Assembly (NCBI RefSeq): GCF_000321225.1
Contig: NW_004451652.1
Coordinates: forward strand, 124,001-188,000
Source: Odobenus rosmarus divergens
Lineage: Eukaryota > Chordata > Mammalia > Carnivora > Odobenidae
Length of the DNA stretch: 64,000 nucleotides
Direction of reading: 5' to 3'
This document shows, in pieces, positions 1-13,339 of the stretch; position 1 is the first letter of the stretch, and each line of letters starts with the position of its first letter. The notes under the pieces are model-generated. The model searched no databases. It was not told where the DNA came from and was given only the letters and a program-made list of their open reading frames with translations. The translations under genes were made by a program, and so were the position numbers.

Positions 1-998
1 TGAAAGAATAGGTTGAGGGTGTTTCCTCAAACCACATGTTTGTTTGTTTTTTTAAGATATTTCTTTAATTTTAATTTTTATCTATGTAATACATATACAT
101 ATAAAAATCAATGTTCCCATTCCTATTTCTCTCCACCATACCCCCCCAAAATCCTATAGCCCAAAGCAACCACTTTTAGTAACTAAGCACATATTTTCAA
201 ATTGTAAATATATACTTTTTTAATAGTACCCATTGATTTCTTATTATGGATGATATGCATGATGATTAATTCTCTTATACCACCTCACTTCCTTTTCAAA
301 AAAAATACACATTTGTCTCCACCTTCCAATATAGTTATATCAAACGTTTTATTTAGATGAATAATTAGTATTTACTATATTATGACTACGTATTGTTTAT
401 GATTAAGCCAAGTGGTATATTCCAATTGTTTTCTCTCTCATTAACCTTTTTGTTTTTCCTGGAGTTATTAATTTCATTGATTTCACATTGGTTTAGTTTT
501 CTATGTACTACTTATGGCTATTTTTTTCTCCAAAAGCTACGACAGATTTGTCAAATGTTCATTAAATTTTTTAAAGATTTATGCACATCAAATAATCCAT
601 TACTTTTGCACTTTTTTCTTGAATTTCTCCCTCCTACAGCTTCCTGATTCAACCTGGATTGGTTGTTCTCTCCAAACCCAATATCTATTTGTCACTGTTT
701 CCTTCATCTCTTTTCTTTGGTTGGATTGTTTTCTGGATTCCATGACTATTTCTTGGTTTATTTCCGGGTTCTACTTTGCTCTCTCATAGCCTTTCATTAT
801 GATTTTGATAGGTTTCTGGAGAGGGGACAGGAAAGTACCTACATGTTCAATCTGTTAAATTTAACTAGAAGTCCCTAAATCACATTTTTTTCAGACTATT
901 TACACTGAGTTAGCTTTTTATAATGGTAATCCTTAGACTTATGTCTTTATTTCTTTAAAAAATCATGAGTATAACTGCAAATTAAAATAATCCCCACC

Positions 999-1158
999 AG
1001 TGTCTGTCTTTGGCTCAGGCCATGATCCCAGGATCCTTGGATCCAGTCCCACATTGGGCTCCTTGCTCAGCAGGGAGTCTGCTTCTCCCTCTGCCCCTCC
1101 CTCCCCACTTTTGCACACTCTCTCTCTCTCAAATAAAATCTTTAAAAAAATAATAAAT
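999..1158 (+). mobile_element. CAN SINE, 5'-truncated
   Basis: The tRNA-like head is missing, so the element starts inside the 'ggctcaggccatgatccc' body region. It ends in a CT-rich tract, AATAAA-type repeats and an A-rich tail. The flanks 984-998 (aaaataatccccacc) and 1159-1173 (aaaataatcaccacc) form a TSD with one mismatch. Confidence 0.85.
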
Positions 1159-2066
1159 AAAATAATCACCACCCGCAGTTAACATCTAACTGTATAGATT
1201 ATGTATATAATATGATCATTATGGCTACCTGCTATATACAGTTATATAACTTCCCAGTGGCCTGCAGTTAGTTGAAGTGAAGACAAAGTATTTCATGCTG
1301 CTTTTCAGAATCTATATAAGGGATTTAAATGTTTGGATAAAAGCAAACTCTAGTCAACTGTATTCTTTCCAACACAATTTTTTCCCTCCAATACATAAAG
1401 CTTTTGTTGCAATCAGTGGCTGTATCCTCTGCTGAAGAAATATGGCAGAATCAACATCATTATTACCAAAAGTATCAAAATCAACTTCCTCATCACTAAA
1501 AGAGACCTTAGTGCCATATTCACTCACAAAATAGTTATAATTTCACATATTTTTTATCAAAAAATTAAGTAGGGATTTAGACATTAAATAGGAATATAAA
1601 TAGGCTCAAAAAAGGAAACATTAAGATAAAGCAATAAATATAGCCTGCATTCCTTTTCTGACTCAGGGATTGTATACATTCAAGAATTCAGAAGTTTTCA
1701 TAATTTAGAAAAGTTTACTACATATCATATAATAACAGAAACTGATGCAGTACTCTGCAATCAGCAATATTTCTACATTAAAATGTATGAAGATTAACGC
1801 AAAGTGGAAACATAAAGACTGTAAACAGCCTCACATCCATTCAAGTTAAGTTTTAGTGCCAAACTTACAAACTTTCCATTTTCAAAAGGAATTGCGGGTA
1901 AGAGATTGTGAACTATGATTAAAGGAGAGACCAAATTATGATTACCAGTAGACTGCCTATAAAACCTCAGAGGATTAACGAGAAAATTATATTAGGAATT
2001 TATAGAGGTGACTAAAAAAAGATAAAGCAAAAGATAAGAATCACTACTATAAGAGGGGGCTTTTAG

Positions 2067-2283
2067 GGGCTCCTGGGTGGCTCAGTTGGTTAAGCGTCTG
2101 CCTTCGGCTAAGGTCATGATCCCAGAGATCCTGGGATCGAGCCCCACATCGGGCTCCCTGCTCAGCGGGGAGACCGCTTCTCCCTCACCCTCTACCTGCC
2201 ACTTCCCCTGCTTGTACTCTCTCATTTTCTCTCTCTCTCTCCCTGACAAATAAATACATAAAATCTTAAAAAAAAAAAAAAAA
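2067..2283 (+). mobile_element. CAN SINE, full length
   Basis: The tRNA-Lys-like head (gctcctgggtggctcagt) is followed by the body, a CT-rich tract and an A16-type tail. The TSD is gagggggcttttag (2053-2066) against gaggaggcttttag (2284-2297). Confidence 0.93.
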
Positions 2284-2789
2284 GAGGAGGCTTTTAGTTT
2301 CTACAGGTAAAGTTTTAAGAAAGGATTCCTTCCCTGTAACTATCAGTGGAGAAATATTCAACTTATGTCTTTTTTTCCCTAATAATAATATTAGGTTGAG
2401 TCTACGGTACACGAGTCAGAGGAAGAGTATGAAGCAAGGGAACTGAAATAACTATTATTTAAATAAATCTACCAAGTGCTTCTAGGTACATGGTATAAGG
2501 AAACAACAATGTCTTTTAAGAGTTTAAAATCTAAGACAGCAATTATAACAAAATGAAGGCATTTAGTTTAGGATATTGTAGTAATTAAATGAGAAAAGAT
2601 GTTCCATATGACAGGGCTCTGAATCCTGTGTACTTTGTTCTCCTTCTGAATTTATGTAACATCCTACCTGCCTCTCCCCTGTAGATATTTGAGATTATCA
2701 CCCTTTACTAAAGACCTTGCAGGAAAGACCTGGAGAGGAGCTGCTAAACTGTAAACTCTTGAACATCCTCCAAGTAGTGCATTCTTTTA

Positions 2790-2976
2790 AGTGAATGGGT
2801 CTCTACCTTAGCTGCAGGTTAAAATCATTTGTCAATACTCTTTTGGGGAGCTTTCAAAATCCCAGTGCACAGGCCACATTCCAGACCAATTAAGTCAATG
2901 TCTAAGGGTTGGGCCCAGACATCAGGATTTCTAAAACCTTCTCAGGAGAGTATGAAATTATAACCAAGATTAAGAA
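2790..2976 (+). mobile_element. MER5-like hAT MITE fossil
   Basis: Segments resembling 'gctgcaggttaaaatca', 'ggggagctttcaaaatccc' and 'ccagaccaattaa' occur in the order expected of the MER5 group of nonautonomous hAT-Charlie elements. The 3' end is interrupted close to the SINE insertion at 2989. Family assignment is from memory of the consensus; boundaries are approximate. Confidence 0.55.
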
Positions 2977-2988
2977 CAACTGAGACTC

Positions 2989-3188
2989 GGGGCGCCTGGG
3001 TGGCTCAGTCGGTTAAGCGGCTGCCTTCGGCTCAGGTCATGATTCCGGGGTCCTGGGATCGAGCCCCGCGTCAGGCTCCCTGCTCAGCAGAGAGCCTGCT
3101 TCTCCCTCTCTGCCTGCCGCTCTGCCTACTTGTGCTCTCTATCGCTCTGTCAAATAAATAAAATAAAATCTTTAAAAAAAAAAAAAAG
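2989..3188 (+). mobile_element. CAN SINE, full length
   Basis: A well-preserved head (ggcgcctgggtggctcagtc) leads into the body and a (AAATA)-type A-rich tail. The TSD aactgagactc is at 2978-2988 and 3189-3199. This is the last lineage-specific SINE before a roughly 32-kb SINE-free stretch. Confidence 0.95.
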
Positions 3189-5374
3189 AACTGAGACTCA
3201 AGGAAAAGCCAAAGGATGTGATGGCCATGCATCAGGATTAGGCATTTAAATTCATGACAGTTGAGCAAGGACTACCAGAGAGCACCCTTAGAGATGCCTC
3301 ATTACAAGGCTTCCTGGGTACCTAGGTAGAATTATGGAGTAATTAAGGCATTTTTCTGATTTCCTCTGCTGTTAACAGTTTAGAATGGGAACAAAGCTGA
3401 AAGAAAAGGAATGGGCAAACTTAAGCTTTACTTGAAGCTGAACTTCTGATGTAGACACAGTTGGTTTTTTAGGGTTAATAACTCCCATCTTGCTAAAATC
3501 TACAGTACAGTATTAATACCTGACAGACTAATCTTGCAAGTAACAAAAGAACTTATAATTTTTTTCCCAACAATTAAAAAGAACTAATAAAAAAGTCTTT
3601 ACATTTTTCTTTTTTAGTGTTTTATTTAGTTTTAGTTCTAGCTACTCTGTTCAAACTTCTGTGTCTGTATTAGTTGTGTAGAAGTCTTATACTGTTGGTT
3701 ATTTATGTTACTAAGTTTCCTATGGTAAGTAGCTAGGCATGGTATTCTTTGGAAAAATACCCTTAGATCTGAAAACGAATTTGGATTTCCAAATGGAAAT
3801 TATCTTCAGAATTCATGTGTTGCTCCACCATAATTTGTATGTGGAGTATCTTCCTAGGAACTTGGCTTTCTGTTTACTGGCTCTAAAGTCTGTTTCACTA
3901 GAACTACTCCAAACCTACCTGTGGAAGGATCTAAATTTCTGATGCTAAAAATTAGAATTCGTAATTTTCCATTACGATTATTAGGCTGATTAAAGACTAA
4001 TTCAACACACACATACATGCACACTCAACAGCCAACAAAAGGAAAACCCAAACGAATTTTGATCTTGTCTCTACCAATTCAATGCAACGCAAAGCTGCAG
4101 AGTTCAAACAGAACCAGGCCAGTCACCAACCAATAGAAAAGCCATTTGATTCTCTACATTCAGGTTCCTGTGACAGATCCAAGCCATTAATACCGAATTA
4201 GTAGAATTTGCTACTTCCAAGCACAAAAGACTCTTTGCTTATGTCCACATGTCTTATTTGGGAAGTCAACAGATTAGTCCTTATTTGGAAGGAAACCTAA
4301 CCAGAACCTTCCAACTGGATTTTCCTTTCCCCTTCCCTTCACTAACTACTTCTGGGTATGCAAATGTATACATGTATATGAGAGAACGTAAATTTGGCTA
4401 ACAGTTTGACACCATTGTTTTATTAACAAATGTAACTCAAAGCAAAATAATTAAATAAGGACATATAGTAAAATAAACATTCCAGTGACCTTTTAGACTG
4501 AAAAGTTCTGCTCTACAAATAAAGGGGAGAACAATACAATTACATGATAGTGCTTGTACAGACTTGCTGAATATTCGATGAAGCCCAGACCAGCCAGCCA
4601 GTTGTCCCATCTCTTCTAACCCAGAAAAGGGTGAAAAGAACAGGACAGCTGTAGTGTCCTGACTTTGAGACTTACTGGTGAATGGAATGACAGATGTAGA
4701 GCCAGTGCCCCAAAGTGGGCAGGACCTCATCCCTGACAAACAAAAGAGGATGACAGTCTTGGAGCCCCATTTACTTCAATAAAATTTTCTTTTTAAGCCA
4801 GCTGCCTTTTTTTTTTTTTTTTTTTAATCTAAGATACTGGTACAAGGCAGTATTTACTGATGAAGTCTCAGTACACTGTTTTACCTGATAATCCAAGCAA
4901 AACATCAACAATTAGTTTTCCCTACCTCATTATTCTTACCTTTTAACTCTATCTCTATTTTACTAGGTATATATTGTATGCTACTGATCCATCTATAGCT
5001 TTATCCTCTGTGTCACATAAAAAGGGCTGCTCTAGCTTTGTCTTAGATTTACTCACCAAAAAACTGAACGGTAAAAATTTTTATCTTCAAAATGCTCCAC
5101 ATCTGTTACATGTATCTTCTTATAATCCACTGAAGACCCCTAGTTTTGTCTTCTTGCGACTCCCTATTGACCCAAAGTAACGATTTGTACAACTCATTAA
5201 ACACATATTCAATTCTCTACCATATGTTGTGTTGGTGACTCCCTGCACTTTTGCTCTCCTACTCAGAGACTGTAAATATCTTGAAATTAGGCATCTATTG
5301 CTTATGTTTGTCTAGAGTAGGTGCTCAAGAAATAGGGCAATTCAAATACCTATCTCTTCAGGTCCTCAGAGCCA

Positions 5375-5520
5375 TCTTGTGGAGTCGGTAGGGCAAATAA
5401 TATCCTTATTTTACAAGTGCACCAACTGAGGCTCCAGTAGTTTAACTGATCCGTCATCTAATTAAATATAGAGAATCAGTGAAATTGGAAATAGAAACCA
5501 GTTTTTTCCATGTATAATTC
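5375..5520 (+). mobile_element. MIR fossil
   Basis: The core resembles MIR in forward orientation: 'ttattttacaagtgcaccaactgaggc' in place of the usual 'attttacagatgaggaaactgaggc' block, followed by a decayed 'gtcatctaattaa' and 'aaattggaaatagaaacc' segment. It is old and diverged, with approximate limits. Confidence 0.55.
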
Positions 5521-8500
5521 AATATTCACTATACTTCTAGCTTCTCCAAATGTATGGAAATGTCTATCAATTGTAGAAGTATTTTCATTCTCAATTTCTC
5601 TCAGTTGATCAATAAAAACAAATTTACCAGGGACAGAGACAATAACCATTAGTAGTGGTCAAAAAAACATGTATTATAATTTAGGTCCTACATTTCTGAA
5701 GCTTAAGTTCTGAGTAAAGCTATTCATACTGCAGTTCTTTGTTTAATGGGATTAACACAACCATCAATACTTTTGCTTTGCCTTGACAAATAGCTTTAGA
5801 AGATGAAGACTTTATTAGAATACAGTAGAAAGACATGTTAAAAATGTGAACTACATAAGGATAAAACATTAAATTACATGTAAATAAAGTAACAAGTGAT
5901 TCTGACCCAAGGAGGTAATTGTATATATAAAATTTAATGTTCCTGCTAATTTTTACATAAAGCCATATGAATTTCACACCTAAAAACCTGCATAAATTCA
6001 TTGACAGTTATTTGTAGAATGGCTTTAAGCTCCAGGAATTTCATGCAGTTTGAAGTTGACTTTCTATAGAAGAGAGAATAATGCTAATGAGTGAAAATTA
6101 AGTATAAGGCATAAATATGTAATTATATACATTTCCAAAAGTGGGATAAATCACACATTAAGTTATGTCATAATTCAAGGACTTCTAAGAGGCAAGAAGA
6201 TATACTTGATAGTCTTTGGATAATTACTTTTAATTAACATGCCTATATTACAAAAATATGAGAATATTTTAAATTAGGAGTGTAAAAATATTCAATACAG
6301 GAAAAATATGGATCTTTAAAGCTAGAGGAGGGCAACCACTAGAAAGAGGGGAGATTTTACTTCTTCTGCCTACCCATAAAAGCTAAGTCTAGACATTCAT
6401 AATTATACCAATTAATTGGCCATTTTGACTAAATTATGTAAATGGTCTATATACACTTCTCAAAGTACATAACTGCCAATGCTATTTTCACTTTCGTTAA
6501 GTCTACACTAGCTAGCAAAACAAAGTGGATAATTAAGACAATTATTCTGATAATTTAGATCAAACATTAATTAAGGTAAAAGCAGATTAATTTTTCTGGG
6601 GGGGGAAGCTTGGATTGGAATATAAATATTCCTTTTGTGTTCCATAAGCATGTCAAAAAGCTATTCTGTTTTTCTGAATTGTTTTTGAAATCTGATTTCA
6701 AAACACTTGGTATATATTGTTCCTACAGCAATTCCTTAATCAGAATCTCAAGTTCTTGAATTCCCAACATGCCTAGGTAATAGAATAGTATTTTAGAATT
6801 GTTTATACCAGCATTGGCTTAAATCTCATTTTCTAAGTTCATAGACAATACTGACAAAATTTATTATTCTGAATTCAAAAATAAAGTCATTAGAGTGTAT
6901 TCTTTATATTGGCATTACAGTTAGGTAAAATGCCCTTTTAGCAGAAGTGTGCTGAAGCATCTAGAAGTACAATGGTGTTCATAATTTACTTTAAATGGGT
7001 GGGACAGAAAATATATGCATGCGCATGAATAAACAAACAAGCAAACGAGTAATTGGGCTTATCCTATAGCTATACCTACCTATCTATTCAGATGTAGTAT
7101 GTCAGTATCTACCTACCTAAAGAGAGAGAAAGAGAACATATACGCAATAGTCACAAAATGTTAACAATGTTAGCCTAGATGAAAGGAATATGGGTGTTCA
7201 CTGAAATTAGCTATTATTTCAACTTTTCAAAGTAGGTTTGAAATTTTTCAAAATAAAAAGTTGGGGGAAATATACATTTTAAGCTTCACATGAAATAACT
7301 AATAAATATTCAATACCCATCAAACCCCCATGAATATGATACTCCTGAGACTGAAAATTCTACAGTACCTCATTTCTTAAAACCATACTGTGAAATCTAT
7401 ACTAAAGATGCTTTCCAATAGGCCTTAAGTGAGCACTTTAAAATATTCCCAAGGTTTCCCATGCAGGGTATAGTTAAAGAGCATTCCACTTGAGATCCTT
7501 GCCTGAAAGGCCCTATAGAATTGCAAAGTATCATTATTAAGCAAATGTTCCTGGGCCCTTGGGTGGTTCACTTAAAACACATTTCACTGTATTGAATATT
7601 CAATGCCAAAAGCACAGTGTTCAGTGTTAAGATTTGCAATTTAAACCCAGTTGGGAGAAGTAAAAGGTTCTTGTAATTTGCCTATACTGTATTGCATTGA
7701 TGTAGTAGCTTTCATTGATAATTAAGTTCCAAAAATATGAGTTAGATTGTGTGAACAATGGAGGAAAGCTAACCTTTCTATTATAGCCTCAGCTCTTGAC
7801 TTCTTGTATTTAAGATTACAGATGCTCCATTAAATCGATTTTGTGTTTAATCTCCTCTTGAAAAACAGTGAATGCAAGTCTCCAACTTTCTTCCCTTTGA
7901 GCAAACCTAAGTATTTGGCAGTGAAAACTACAAGGCTCAAACCAGGTGATTAACACCGCCCACTGGGGATAAGAAAAGTTTAGTGTGTCTCTTTTGGGGT
8001 ACTTTTCCTCAACTAACTCTCACTGGATTTGAATGTCAAAATATATTTCACACTAGATTTTCAAATAATTTTTTGGAGGAATCAGATTTGAGACAGCAGG
8101 GGGTGCGTTTAAAGTGACACTATTAATCATGTACCCTTTAAATACATAGATATGTTTTAAAACATCAGAGAATTTTTCAACTGTAATGTGGCTTTAAAAA
8201 AAGTTTCAATCAAGTCTCTGCTGGTCATCCAGTTCTTTTGCCTGGTTTTTTAAAAAAAATCTAGGTCTCTCAGTAAAATATAAAACGATAAAAATATGCA
8301 GGACAAAGGGCTGAACAAAAAACATTTAAAAACATAAAGAAGAGAAGGCAGGCGATGGTCATTACATCAGAAGAAAATTACTTGCTTCCCTTTTCAATCT
8401 GTGCTGGGGCGTTGAGACCCCATCTCCCTGGTTCCCGTTGTGAATGAGGGGAAATGACCAGCTGAGGTGTGACTTTCTCTGGTTCCCGTCTATGCCAGCG

Positions 8501-8724
8501 TCGCTTTCTCAAGCCCCACTGGCGCTGGGATTACACTCCAGCATTTGGTGAGTTTCAAATTTAGAGCGTCCGGGAAGAAAATCTAGTCCACACTCAATAT
8601 AGAGCTTACCTTCAAAAGAGGTGAAACTACCTTGGCAATGAGAGCACAAGCAGTGCATTTGAGATCTTTGTGGGAGATCTCCCCACTTCTATGGTAAGGG
8701 AGTGGTGAGGCGGGAATCGTGTAG

Positions 8725-8905
8725 CAGTGATTCTCTACTGTGGTACCGGGATCAGCAGCTTCAGCATCACGTGGGAACTAGTTGGAAATGCAAATTATCA
8801 GTTCCCACCCCCAGACTTCTTAAGCACAAACTCTGGGGATGGGGCCCAGCATATAAGCGTTTTAACTAGACCTTTGGGTGATTCTGATATATTATCGCTG
8901 ACAGA
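8725..8905 (+). mobile_element. MER20-like hAT MITE fossil
   Basis: Blocks such as 'cagcttcagcatcacgtggg', 'gaaatgcaaattatcag', 'ctctggggatggggcccagc' and 'gggtgattctgat' are in the order typical of MER20-type hAT-Charlie MITEs. It sits directly upstream of the CpG island. The long open frame from 8727 begins inside it, which argues against that frame being a gene. Confidence 0.6.
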
Positions 8906-8989
8906 GAAACAAGAATGTAAATTTTTTAAAAGAGCTTTCAAGTCCAGTCCAGTCCAGTTAAGACCTGGAGGGGGAGACCAGAAGAACAG

Positions 8990-9890
8990 GAGATTCAACT
9001 CTTACCCGGGTCTGGTGGGTCCCAGGCTGCCTGACCTGTCCGCGACCCCCTCCCGCACACACGCCCCCCGCGGTCGCAGCCACCCCCCGCCCCCGCCACC
9101 GCCCGCCTCCCTCCGCCCCCCTCGCCTGCGCCGGCCGCCCAGCAAGAGTCAGGTTGGGGGCCGGGGGCGCGGCGGGCCCCTCCCGCAGCCGCGCGTGCCG
9201 GCCGCAGCCCCCTCCCGCCCGGACTGCCCCTTTGTCCGCCCCGAGGGCGGCACCTTCCCGCCCGCGGGGTGTGCGAACCCTCGGGGGGTGGGAGAGGAGG
9301 AGGGACAGGGGAGGGAAGGAGGAGGAGCGGGGCGGGCTGCTGAGTGCAGGGGTGGGGAGCCGCCGTCGCACACCCGACTACCGGCCCGGCCAGCCTTCGG
9401 AAAGGGGCTTTTGTGGCCCGCCCGGGAGTCCGCGCGAAACAACCGCCCCGAGGCGGGGTGGCGCCTCCCCCTTGGCGGGAGCCGACGCAACCTTCCCCGC
9501 CTGAGAGCCGCGGCGTCCGGGCCGAGAGCGGAGCCGGTGGCGATGCTCCGCGGGAGAGCGCGGCTAAGCGGAGGGGAGGGCCGGAGGGTGGGGCGGGGCG
9601 GGGCCGGGCCGGGCCGCGGCGGAGCCGAGCGCCCGCGCCTCCGCCTCCCGCGCCGGCGACCGCTGCAGCCCCGGGCCGAGCGGGCAGGCGGGGACGCGTG
9701 TGCCCCCCCGCCGGCGGCCTACGCTGAGGCCCGGAAGGTGTGAGGCGGCGCGGGCCTGCGCGCTGGGCCGGCGGCGGAGGGCGAGCGGGCCCTGAGACAA
9801 CCGGCGGTCGCGGGAGGGGGCGAGAGGAGGTCGGAGGGAAGGGGAGGGAGTGGCGAGCCAGGAAGAAAGGGGAGTGCAAATATTGTGACT
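8990..9890. promoter_or_regulatory. CpG island, orphan (about 11 kb upstream of SP8)
   Basis: About 900 bp of very GC-rich, CpG-dense DNA stands out sharply from AT-rich flanks. Several GC boxes and dense GGGGC runs occur around 9588-9622, which could also fold as G-quadruplexes. Long open frames run through it on both strands, as expected from stop-codon scarcity in such DNA, and none shows a recognisable domain. By analogy with CpG islands near developmental genes it may be the promoter of a noncoding transcript or a Polycomb-targeted element. That role is inference; only the composition is observed. Confidence 0.65.
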
Positions 9891-12800
9891 GCTGGGTACG
9901 GAAACTATCTTCGGAGCTGTCGGAGATCCCCGCTCAGGCTCCCGGAAGACTGCCTTGGAAGCTCGACGGCCCCCTGTTTGGAAGGACTCCCCGACTGCTA
10001 CACGAGACAACCGTCACTCATTTCTTCCCGATCCTGCGACGCGTGGGGAAAGTTGTCCACCACTCACCTTTTATTCTAGTTTTCCCAAGGACAGGATATT
10101 AATTAAACTGACTTCTTGGGAAGCTTCAGCTCCTGGGCTGTTGCCACTATTGCAGGCTGATGTGAGGTGGGAGCCTTTCTTCTAGGCCCCCACCCAACCC
10201 TTTGGCTGTAGCCTCGGGTTTTTCGTTGCCAGGCTCCTGACATGATCCCTTAGGTAGCCGTAGCACAGAAAAGGGACACAAGATCAATGGTAAACTCTAT
10301 AGGGCAAAATACCCCGAATATGCGTGAAACCGAAAGCGGGAGCACCTCTCAAGTTGTCAGGACAATTAATCGCGGGAACGCGCGGATCTTCGCGGCTTCC
10401 TGGGTCCACTGCGGTCTCAGCGAGCCCATCCCCTCTTTGGGACACTCGGTCCGCAAGGTTCTCCCCTCCAGCTGAGTTATGGACCGGGACACACCAGGCC
10501 TTTTAATTTCCTCTCGCATACTTGTAAACCTACATTTTCCCCCACCTATTTCTAACCGTTTTGGAATTTCTGTTCTTAAGTAACTAAAGGAAAGGAAATT
10601 CGAATCACCCAAGCTTGAGTTAAGAAAAAAAGTAGTTAGACTTAGTTAGTAAATCAACAGCAAAATCACCTAATAAAACTGGTTGTGAATACCTAAGGCT
10701 TGTTTTGAAATTTTGAATACCATATATTAATTGGCCAATTTTCAGTTAAATCTGCTAAGATCTATTAAAACACAAATTGAGCAAAAGACTCTTTACTGCC
10801 CTAATACCAGGCAATAAAATCAATAGTGCAGGTGTCTTTTAGCAACAACTAACAATACTTCTTTTGGTCTAACTTTGGCTCTTATTAGTTTGCTACACAC
10901 CTCTTCTTAGAGTCCCATTTGGTAAGTATGCCAAAATTGCAGAAATCATTATTGTCATCCTTTTGTTCTCTAAGCTTAGAGGACTCCTTGAACCAAAGCA
11001 GAAAAAGGTTTGAAGTGGGTTCATTAATCCTTCTAACATTTTTATCCAGAAAGTTTCAAATAAACTGACCTTGGACAGTACTAGTCAAAGCATCTGGGTT
11101 TGCAACAACTGTTTTTCTTCTAGCTTCAAGGGGTGTATAGGAAGTGGGGGGATTATGACTAAATTAGAATAGGTGTAATCTAGAAAACTACTTGAAGCAC
11201 CATCTACAGAAAAATGAGAACTTTCTGTTGTTAACTGCTGCCCTTTTGAGGGTAATGGGCATTTCACTTCAGGGTGGTAAATGCTGAGTGTAGACTCCAA
11301 AGTCGTGGGCTTTGGTTCTTCCAGTGTTTGCTTTCTTCAGTGTCGATTGAAGACCAATGTGTTTGCCTTATGAGACCGCCATGGAAAATGTTTTTAGAAC
11401 AATTACAGACATGACAATAATGAGTTCAGCTTATTTCTTTTACCTTAAGAAACGTTGCAAAAAAATAGGAAAGAAACCTTTAAGTAAAGACAGAGGAGAG
11501 GGAAAGAGGGGACTATGGAGGCTACTGCAGGTTAAGTGCAAACACTTCAAGAGGAAAGAGTCTGATCTCTTCTTACTCTTTCAGTCACACAATCTTGGCC
11601 CCTGTTTTGAATTAAAATGTGGCAGCCTTCTTTGGCGGCCAGCAGGGTTCTGGTTATTTAAGATGGAAAATCATCAAGGCAACGTGGGGAGGGGGAGGAG
11701 GAGTGATGCTAAGTGTTCAGAAGAAATGGAACTGCGGAAACCATTCAGTAAGTTGGAATTTTTGGGTGAGACTACTGAGGAAAATTGCGTTCTCGGTATC
11801 TGAGCAGCCTTTATTACTTTTCCAGAATCCATAAGCAAGAATACAGATTTTATTTCCTCTCAAAAGGTGGTAACCTCTGCTGAGTACATGAGTCCATACT
11901 TGTCAAGCCTAAAAAACACATTCCCTGTTCCGCTGAGATGGGCTTTTCTGTCAGGATTTGGAAGGGGTCTTCATGCTGGGTAAGGTAGATGCCCTGAACC
12001 CAGTGATTGGCACATCACGTCATGAATTTCCTAGAGCTGATGTAGATATTTTATTTCTAACACCCCCTGAAGTGGGGGCGGAATCTGGTAATGGGTCCCC
12101 CTGTATACACATACAATCTTATTCCTTGTTTCCTAGCCCAGCCACCCTGAACTGAGGGGGCAAGGGGCTAAGGTGGCTAGCACCTGTCTAATAGGGGAGA
12201 AGGACTGTATAGACAGGACGCCATGAAGAGCACTAATCCAATCTGTAGCCTAGGTTGGTGAAATTAATCACTGCCGTTCCTTCCGTTTCCACCTAGAACT
12301 CTCCAGTTACCATTAAAATCGACCCTGTCTTCGCAGGTGGAGGACGCTGGGCGTGAGCGGCGGGTCGGGCCAAGACCATTGCGAAGTCCTGCAAAACTCA
12401 CTAAAATCAGGCGTGAAAGATGTTCAAAAATGACCTGGCGCAAAGCTTTTGATGTGTAGGGATGAGCGGGTTGTGGGGTTGTGAGGGCGCTAACCCTAAA
12501 CTACTAGGGCTGCGGGGGCGGTACTCAGCCCAGCGATTGTGCTGGACCAGGCAAATGCCGGATTCACACGACGCCCCTTTGCTGTGACCAATAGAGACGT
12601 CCAGTTCGATTACCACGGAAACTCTCCGGGCTAATTCAACTTGACCCAAATATGTGACCCATCTCGTTTACTAGGGTAAGGGGGGGCCCGTGACTCCCCC
12701 CCTCACTTTGGCAGCACCTGAAAACGTGGAGCTGTGAGCAACAGAGTGGGGGTGGGTGGGTGGATGGGTGTCGGCGCATATATTCGATTTCCAAACATCT

Positions 12801-13339
12801 TTTGATGCTGTCTTCTCATTTGTAATTTACAAACCCAGTAAATTTCAAAGAGCCTGATAGTGTTATCAGACCTAAATGCACTGTCAGCTCTCCTCCAGAA
12901 TTAGGTTTTCGCTTTACTCTTAAAATCCTTTGCTAAGAAATGTGTGCACTCACTATCTGAATCCCCCTGTAAGAAACACTGATCAAGAGAAATGAGTTAA
13001 ATATAACTGAGGTAGATTTTTAAATAAAGTTGAAGCACACAAAAATACCCCAATATATTGTGCAGCCTCATTCAGGAAAACATGTCTTTCATATCCCCAT
13101 AAGAATTCTTTACCCTGGTATCCTCAAAGTGGCTTCTGATAGCTCTACTTCTTAAGAAAAAAAAAAAAAAGTTAGCAAAAGCCTGCACCCAAGTTTTGGG
13201 TGGGATTCAATATTCTAAGCAAAATATGCTCAACAGATGATAGTAGAGATGAAGCCAGAAAACAACTCCAGCTATTTAAACTGCCAAATGAGACATAAAG
13301 CTGCATTGTAAAAATCATCTGGAAAACAGGTTTTCCCAT

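Larger units (their letters stand above)
1..8724. other. AT-rich noncoding flank
   Basis: No exon, RNA gene or conserved protein segment is recognisable in this block. Open frames are short and random-looking. It holds three CAN SINEs (999-1158, 2067-2283, 2989-3188), a MER5-like fossil (about 2790-2976) and a MIR fossil (about 5375-5520), listed separately. I see nothing else with a clear identity, and 5520-8724 in particular looks like unremarkable single-copy DNA. Confidence 0.6.

Noticed and set aside
4437..4739. 100-codon frame on the - strand
   Set aside because: No known domain. The surrounding A/T-rich sequence with reverse AATAAA-like strings briefly suggested a 3' UTR or processed pseudogene, but no parent gene could be named.
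8727..9743. 338-codon open frame on the + strand
   Set aside because: It starts inside a MER20-like fossil and runs into a CpG island. The protein is Pro/Arg/Gly-rich without a domain, and overlapping frames of similar length exist on both strands, as composition alone predicts.
8995..9879. 294-codon open frame on the - strand
   Set aside because: Same CpG island, same explanation. No domain, no splice or start context supporting a gene.
11357..11803. 148-codon frame on the + strand
   Set aside because: No similarity to any family I know, no splice context and no composition bias. It is consistent with chance.
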